Assembly (NCBI RefSeq): GCF_024868665.1
Contig: NC_079913.1
Span: forward strand, 807,544-871,543
Source of the DNA: Triplophysa rosa
Lineage: Eukaryota; Chordata; Actinopteri; Cypriniformes; Nemacheilidae
Direction of reading: 5' to 3'
Length of the DNA stretch: 64,000 bases
Position 1 is the stretch's first letter; each line of letters starts with the position of its first letter. Positions 58,878-64,000 of this stretch are shown here, piece by piece. The translations under genes and the position numbers were made by a program. Under the pieces are notes generated by a model, which had not been told where the DNA came from, made no database searches, and worked only from the letters and a program-made list of their open reading frames with translations.

Positions 58878-59399
58878 AAATATTTATGTAGGTTACTTTT
58901 ACCTGCTTGCAACATTCTTTGTCTCTTCTATTAATAAAATGGGCACCTCAAATTCATTAAAACCTCAAATTCCTGTGCCTTTTAAAATGTCCACACTGTC
59001 TATGATTTCTTTGTTGTTTCTGTGCATGTAATGCAAATTTCCATGTGGCATTTGTCTTGACTGTTTTCTCTTTAAATATCTGACTGGTTAAGGCACACAC
59101 ATAGTATGGGCGCTGATTTGTTGCCATAGGAACTTAAATGTCCTTTGGTGCCATCTGTGATCGTTCAGAAACCTCTTTGTAGTCAGCATGCTTCAGTTTC
59201 CAACTGTTGTTAATCCAGAAGCTTCAAATTAAGCCACGCTTTGTATTAACTGCCTATTTCATTTTGATACGTTGTGTTTACTAGTAACGCTTTGAGGGGA
59301 AAAGAAAGAAGACAGAATTAATTCATACACGTCATTATTATCTAATCCAATGCGTAAATAAGCAAGAACAGACTCAGGCGGGCAAACTCAACTTCAAAG

Positions 59400-61086
59400 C
59401 CTGAAGATGTCACTTTATTAATAAACCAGCAAGCAATGAAAGAAAAGAAAACATTGTATCGAGCCCCAATCTAGAGTTATACATTTATGACTATGTCAGT
59501 TGAGACTGACTGCGTATGCCACAGTGTGAGCAAGATGTCAGCAGATGCCAGTGATGATGATGATGGTGATGAGGTTTTTGTAGGCATTGTTGTTGTCAGT
59601 CATTCAGAAAGGATGATGTGACACTGAGCATGAGAAAAGAGAGAATGCTTGGAAATCTCTTGCACCTGATGGACTACAGGAGCGGTTCATGACGTCACAG
59701 CGCTGAATGTTCAGAATAGCAAACTACTCTCACTCTTTGAGAGTATGCATACTTATATGCAAAGTATGCATGCACATTTTCTGAATGCATAAACTTCTAC
59801 TTTTGCCAAAACGTACCGTATACAAGCACACTGTGTGAAATATTATATCCCACAATGCAATGCAATTGACCTTTTTTTATCCAGGTTCATGAATGAACGG
59901 CACACAACATAATTTTTCCTTATTGATTCAGCATTTGAACGACCATGAGAAAAGCCATTTCATACATTTTAATGTAAGTTAAAAAATGCAAAATGTGCAT
60001 TTCTCATGTTTTTAATTCAGATCGCTTTCTGGATCATATGACAACAATGTTGTGCAATCTTGTTTCACATCCTACAGCTGTATTTTGTGCATACTGTGCA
60101 AAATGTAGAAAGCAGTACACTACCGCATATCTAAGCATGTAGAAATGCATTCTTTTGTGAATATGTGTACAATTTTAACTCGGTTTGTTACAAGTGCTGG
60201 TATTTTGAGTTAACCTCATGCATGTTTTATGTGAACCTAGTGATGTAATCACAAGATCATATCTGCTCATACTGTAGAACTTCTGATGCGTTTTTTATGA
60301 TATGCATGTAAAAGTTCTCACTCCTTTAGGAAGATTCATAGACTTCTAACTGTTTGGGGATTGCACTTTGAAACATTATGCCATATATTTAAAAAATGAT
60401 CTTGAATGATATTTGTGATGTGATGATCACAAACACTTTCGTACACAGCCCACGTGTGAAAATATACATAATTATAATCATAATACATACAGTTTGTATA
60501 AACAGCTGTACTGGAATATAACCAAGGTGCACAATAGGAAACTAAATGAGACTCCACACATTCTTTGAGATCTTTCAGCCAGGAGCCAATCAGCATTCAT
60601 AGTGAGGGTCAGGTTTTTAGTACCTGAGATGTGATTGGATGACTGCATATTTGGTGCATCTGGTAGCCAATGATTTTAAGAATACTCCTGAGAAATGCAA
60701 ACGCTCAGACAAGACAATTCTGAGTTTGCCATATGGGTTTTCCAATACAGAATATAGTCTAAAATCATTTTTAATTCCGATTTGTTTCATAAATACACAT
60801 TTCATAAGCGCCTTTGGGATATGGAACAGCTCTGTACAATGTGCAAACGCTACAAGCACTGTGCTCACACTTCTGATGCACTGTTTACACAAGCACACAC
60901 AAGAAAACGCTCGTAGAAGTAACTCTGGAGTAACTAAAGAAAGCCATGATGATAAAGAGATGCTAGGGATGGAAAGATAAAATCTCTATGATAGAAAGTT
61001 CCAGCAGGTTGCGCTAAGCACAGCGGGTCGGATGAACTAGTTGGTTAGTTGGTTCTTTGAGCGGTTCTTTGTCCCTTGTTGCCTCC
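59400..61086 (-). other. sult4a1: Probable sult4a1 3' UTR
   Basis: AT-rich DNA downstream of the sult4a1 stop. Reading on the - strand, a canonical AATAAA (complement of TTTATT at 59414-59419) is the first clear signal I noticed, which implies a UTR of about 1.7 kb. No coding potential was seen; transcript data would decide. Confidence 0.35.
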
Positions 61087-61199
61087 TCACATAATAAAGT
61101 CAAAGGTCAGGTCAGATTTTTCCATCTTTTGTTGGTACAATCCATCAAACTTTTCATTCATGGACACGGTGAAAATGTCCTTCCACAGCCCAACACGAC
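61087..61199 (-). CDS. sult4a1: sult4a1 terminal coding exon
   Basis: On the - strand, acceptor cattacttcag (AG at 61201-61200) opens GT CGT, completing the Gly split from the previous exon. It then encodes RVGLWKDIFTVSMNEKFDGL and YQQKMEKSDLTFDFIM, with TGA at 61089-61087. KDIFTVSMNE contains the K-x3-TV-x3-E dimerisation motif of SULTs. The canonical PAPS-binding RKG-x2-GDWK is degenerate here (RGRVGLWK), which is diagnostic of SULT4A1. The tail differs from human (FDGLYQQ and FIM against FDLVYKQ and FYL). It converges on mpped1, 28 kb away. Confidence 0.9.
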
Positions 61200-62880
61200 C
61201 TGAAGTAATGAAAAACAGCATCTTAGCAAAAGTTGTGAGGGCGTCAACCTTGGTCTTAGATGTTTTTTTATCAATTATTTATTGTAAATTCATGAACAAC
61301 AGAACGTGTCAGAAACTGAGGAATTGTACTGGCATGAGGGCAGAGTCATTTTTGTATTATATATTTTTTAAAGCAGAAATATGCACAAAAAACAGGATTT
61401 AGTTTATTTGCAAAAACAGATTATTTTACTGTGTTTTATTGTGTTAGTTAGCTGTATTTTTTTTGTGTTGCTATTCTTACTTAATCAAAACAAACCAACT
61501 GCAGTTTGATTGATATTACTTGGAATGCACAATAAAAAACATGTTTTTTGTCTGTTTTTCGACCTGAACTCTTCAAATCTACCAGAAATAATGGGGTAAA
61601 AATAATGTAAAAAATACAGTTAACATGTTAAAATGACCCCAGGTAATGAAAATGTATGAAAATATGAAATCCATTTGTAAGAGGCATTGATTTAAAATTT
61701 GGCACCCACACTCACCTTCCACCTTTTCTCTCTCTCTCTTCCTACATCACTCTTTCTCTCTCCATGCATGTTTATGTTCTATTTATCTATGACCCTACTT
61801 TATGAAGTGAGACCTTTCAGGATGAGTCCATGCACTACAAAGAAATAAACAAAACAACAAAAGAAAACTAAAGATGTAATGATGACATAATCCAAAATAA
61901 ACAAATTCTTTATAGAAACAAAAAAAATTACATAAAAACATGTATTGAATAATTAAGATCAGAACAAATAACAACAGAAAATCGCTTTGAAATAAAGCTG
62001 TGCCACTTTGATGCAACACACATATCCACCACACGATGGCGCCACAGGAACCGTCATTTAACATTCCTCAACTTGTATAAACAGCCTACATCAGAATCAG
62101 AATCAGAATCAGAAGAGCTTTATTGCCAAGTGTGCTTGCACACACAAGGAATTTTCTTTGGTGTTGGAAGCTTCTAGTACAGACATTTAACACAATGACA
62201 ATACAATATAATACGTAGTCTAAGCCTTAGACTCTAAGGCCAGGTCATAGTCTACGACAGCCACATTTCTCTCAGACAGATACACATGGATCAATTGTGT
62301 TAAAGTTCTATAGTTTTGCACAGATTCTAAACGTCTGACCTTCCTTAGGAAAGACTGGGAACATCAGTTTCCTGAAAGAATAGCACACTATGCTTCAAAC
62401 TGAAAATGCCAGTGTGTTGAAGGTCATGTGAGAACAGGACATTGGTATGATCATTATTATTGTTTTTATTTATTTATACTAACTTTAGTCACTTTCAATG
62501 CATGAACAAAACATGCATTGAAGGTGAATGGTGAATGCTTTCAGTCACTAAAATTTAGCCTGACATCTTTTGTATTTCAAATAATTTCAGAAACCACGAG
62601 GGCGAGTCTTACACAAGGACGCATATCTTCCTTCTACTAGAGATACAGTCCTTGGCATGAACACAGTAAAACAAAACATGTTCTCGGGTGCAATGCCGTG
62701 GGCTGTTGTGTTCTAGTGAACCGGTACTTTATGTACTCTATTGACCAATCGGCATCCAGGACCAGAACAAGAGAATTAAACCCATAACCTTGCCTTGCCT
62801 ATAATGTTTGAGCTTGAAGAAGGAAAGTCTTCTGAGCATTACAGTGATTTAATGAGATGTCTAATATGTTTGTGTCTTAC
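61200..62880 (-). other. sult4a1: Last intron of sult4a1
   Basis: 1.68-kb intron with GTAAGA donor and CAG acceptor on the - strand; contains a LINE 3' fragment near 62.1 kb. Confidence 0.8.
62090..62220 (-). mobile_element. LINE 3'-end fragment with (TCAGAA)n tail
   Basis: tcagaatcagaatcagaatc followed by gagctttattgccaagtgtg and cacacaaggaatttt. This is the 3' end of a common fish non-LTR retrotransposon read in antisense, probably RTE-like. Confidence 0.5.
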
Positions 62881-63019
62881 CCCTGCAGATGGACAGAGCC
62901 TCAGAGTTACAGCACTGCTCAATGAGCTGGTTACAGCTCTCCAACATGGTCTCCATTTGAGCTTTATCATAGGAGATGCCTAGAAACCTGGCCAGCTGCT
63001 CTACCAGGGTTCCCAGATC
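62881..63019 (-). CDS. sult4a1: sult4a1 penultimate coding exon (partial gene)
   Basis: Read on the - strand, an acceptor (tctgtgaag) at 63020 opens a 139-nt exon encoding DLGTLVEQLARFLGISYDKA, then QMETMLESCNQLIEQCCNSE and ALSICR. This is the SULT4A1 C-terminal region (human VEQLARFLGVSCDKAQLEAL). The donor is GTAAGA at 62880-62875, and the exon ends in phase 1, which matches the next exon. SULT4A1 is a brain-specific cytosolic sulfotransferase-like protein with no well-established substrate. Upstream exons lie beyond the right edge of the window; none was found between 63020 and 64000. Confidence 0.88.
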
Positions 63020-64000
63020 CTTCACAGAGAAACACACAAGTGGTAGAAAGGGTACACTGTAACAAAAAATTACTTTTACTCCAGCTAGTAAAAAAAACTT
63101 AACCTTTTTTTACATTAAATTACATGTTTTTCTGTAAGATTGAAGGTTTTCTACGTGAAAAATCTGTTCAAAATAATCATACATTTCTGTAAAATTACTA
63201 AAATTTGATTGCTATTATTATTGATAATAATAAATAATCCAAATTATTTTAGTTCATAATGGACATTATAATTTGAATGTTTTACTTAATTTTACATTTC
63301 ATAAGAATGAAAATAATAATTAAGGGAAATACAGCCACCAAACACGCAAAAGGAAACCTATTGCTCAGGTTGCTCTTTCATGGCTCAGGAGTTTTCGGTT
63401 GTTTCATTTAATTAACATTGCATAGAAGAAATAAAAATAGACACAAACAAATAAAATAAATAAAAGACAGTTTGTGTTCTAAAACGCTATTTTTCTTTAA
63501 CTTAATCTCATTGACGTCTAAAAAATAATTGAGATTTTAAAGAGACCTCATTTGTAATATTTCTTTCTTATGGGAATCCCAATAATCAAACAGTTCTTCT
63601 TCTCGTTTTTATTTGAAATATTGTATACTGTATGTTTTGCGTTGTGTTGTGTCATTCATGAGTCACATATACAGTAGACTCTCGACGTCTTACATAATTG
63701 TATCAACTTCATGGAGGCTTTCTGTGATAACAACAGGAACACAGTGTCATATCTATATGTTTCGCTTAAATACATGGGTATGTTACTGTCACATGCAGTG
63801 TCTGTGTTTGCGCTTCACACTGAACTTTGAACTCTCTTAATCCCCCATGAAGATATAGCGAACAGGTTTGTTTATGCAGACTGCACATCAGTCTCCCCTA
63901 TCTTACGCATACATTAGAACCCCCTTAAAATATCTTTATAGTGCAGGGTATGGCTAGTCCATTCATTCAGAGAATGTGTATGTACTGTTCGACAGTTTAC
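63020..64000 (-). other. sult4a1: sult4a1 intron, right edge of window
   Basis: AT-rich DNA upstream of the penultimate exon; no further exon seen. Confidence 0.55.

Overview
The window looks like a teleost fish chromosome segment, most likely a cyprinid or a close relative. The reasons are a vertebrate gene with GT-AG introns, very low coding density (about 2% of bases), long CA/GT and GA microsatellites, tRNA-derived SINEs, and many short DNA transposons of types that are abundant in cyprinid genomes (hAT-type with 8-bp duplications, TTAA fold-back elements, a Harbinger-like element). Species assignment is inference. Nothing here is prokaryotic: there are no operons, CRISPR arrays or phage genes.

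Two genes are supported. (1) mpped1 (metallophosphoesterase domain containing 1) lies on the + strand. I rebuilt it from six coding exons (4446-4603, 5447-5628, 14470-14695, 30434-30549, 32346-32459, 32960-33078). They join in frame into a 304-residue protein with a complete set of metallophosphoesterase motifs. A CpG-rich upstream block ending in a good splice donor (about 2880-3118) and an acceptor at 4235 suggest a non-coding first exon. A poly(A) signal at 34019 is followed by a GT run that can serve as the downstream element. (2) sult4a1 (sulfotransferase family 4A1) lies on the - strand. Only its last two coding exons are in the window (63019-62881 and 61199-61087); the rest lies beyond the right edge. 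The genes are convergent (tail to tail), as in the human chr22q13 MPPED1-SULT4A1 neighbourhood. I saw no exon of EFCAB6, which lies between them in human.

Layout: 1-2880 upstream DNA with a hAT-like element, a pair of CTCF-like motifs and POU-like promoter motifs; 2880-34040 mpped1, whose introns hold a CAAGTC-rich element, SINEs, a TTAA element, several hAT relics, a 2-kb 58-bp minisatellite and many CA/GT tracts; 34040-59400 intergenic DNA dense in small DNA transposons, with a 955-bp assembly gap set in a GA microsatellite; 59400-64000 the 3' end of sult4a1.

No undescribed multi-gene system was found. The observations most worth checking are the block structure of the 58-bp minisatellite, the dinucleotide repeats hugging mpped1 exon 30434-30549, the THC (instead of THG) active-site variant, several DNA transposons with exact target-site duplications, and a 603-bp terminal-repeat element with four scattered copies of a GTCAC(A/G)TCCATAACG motif.
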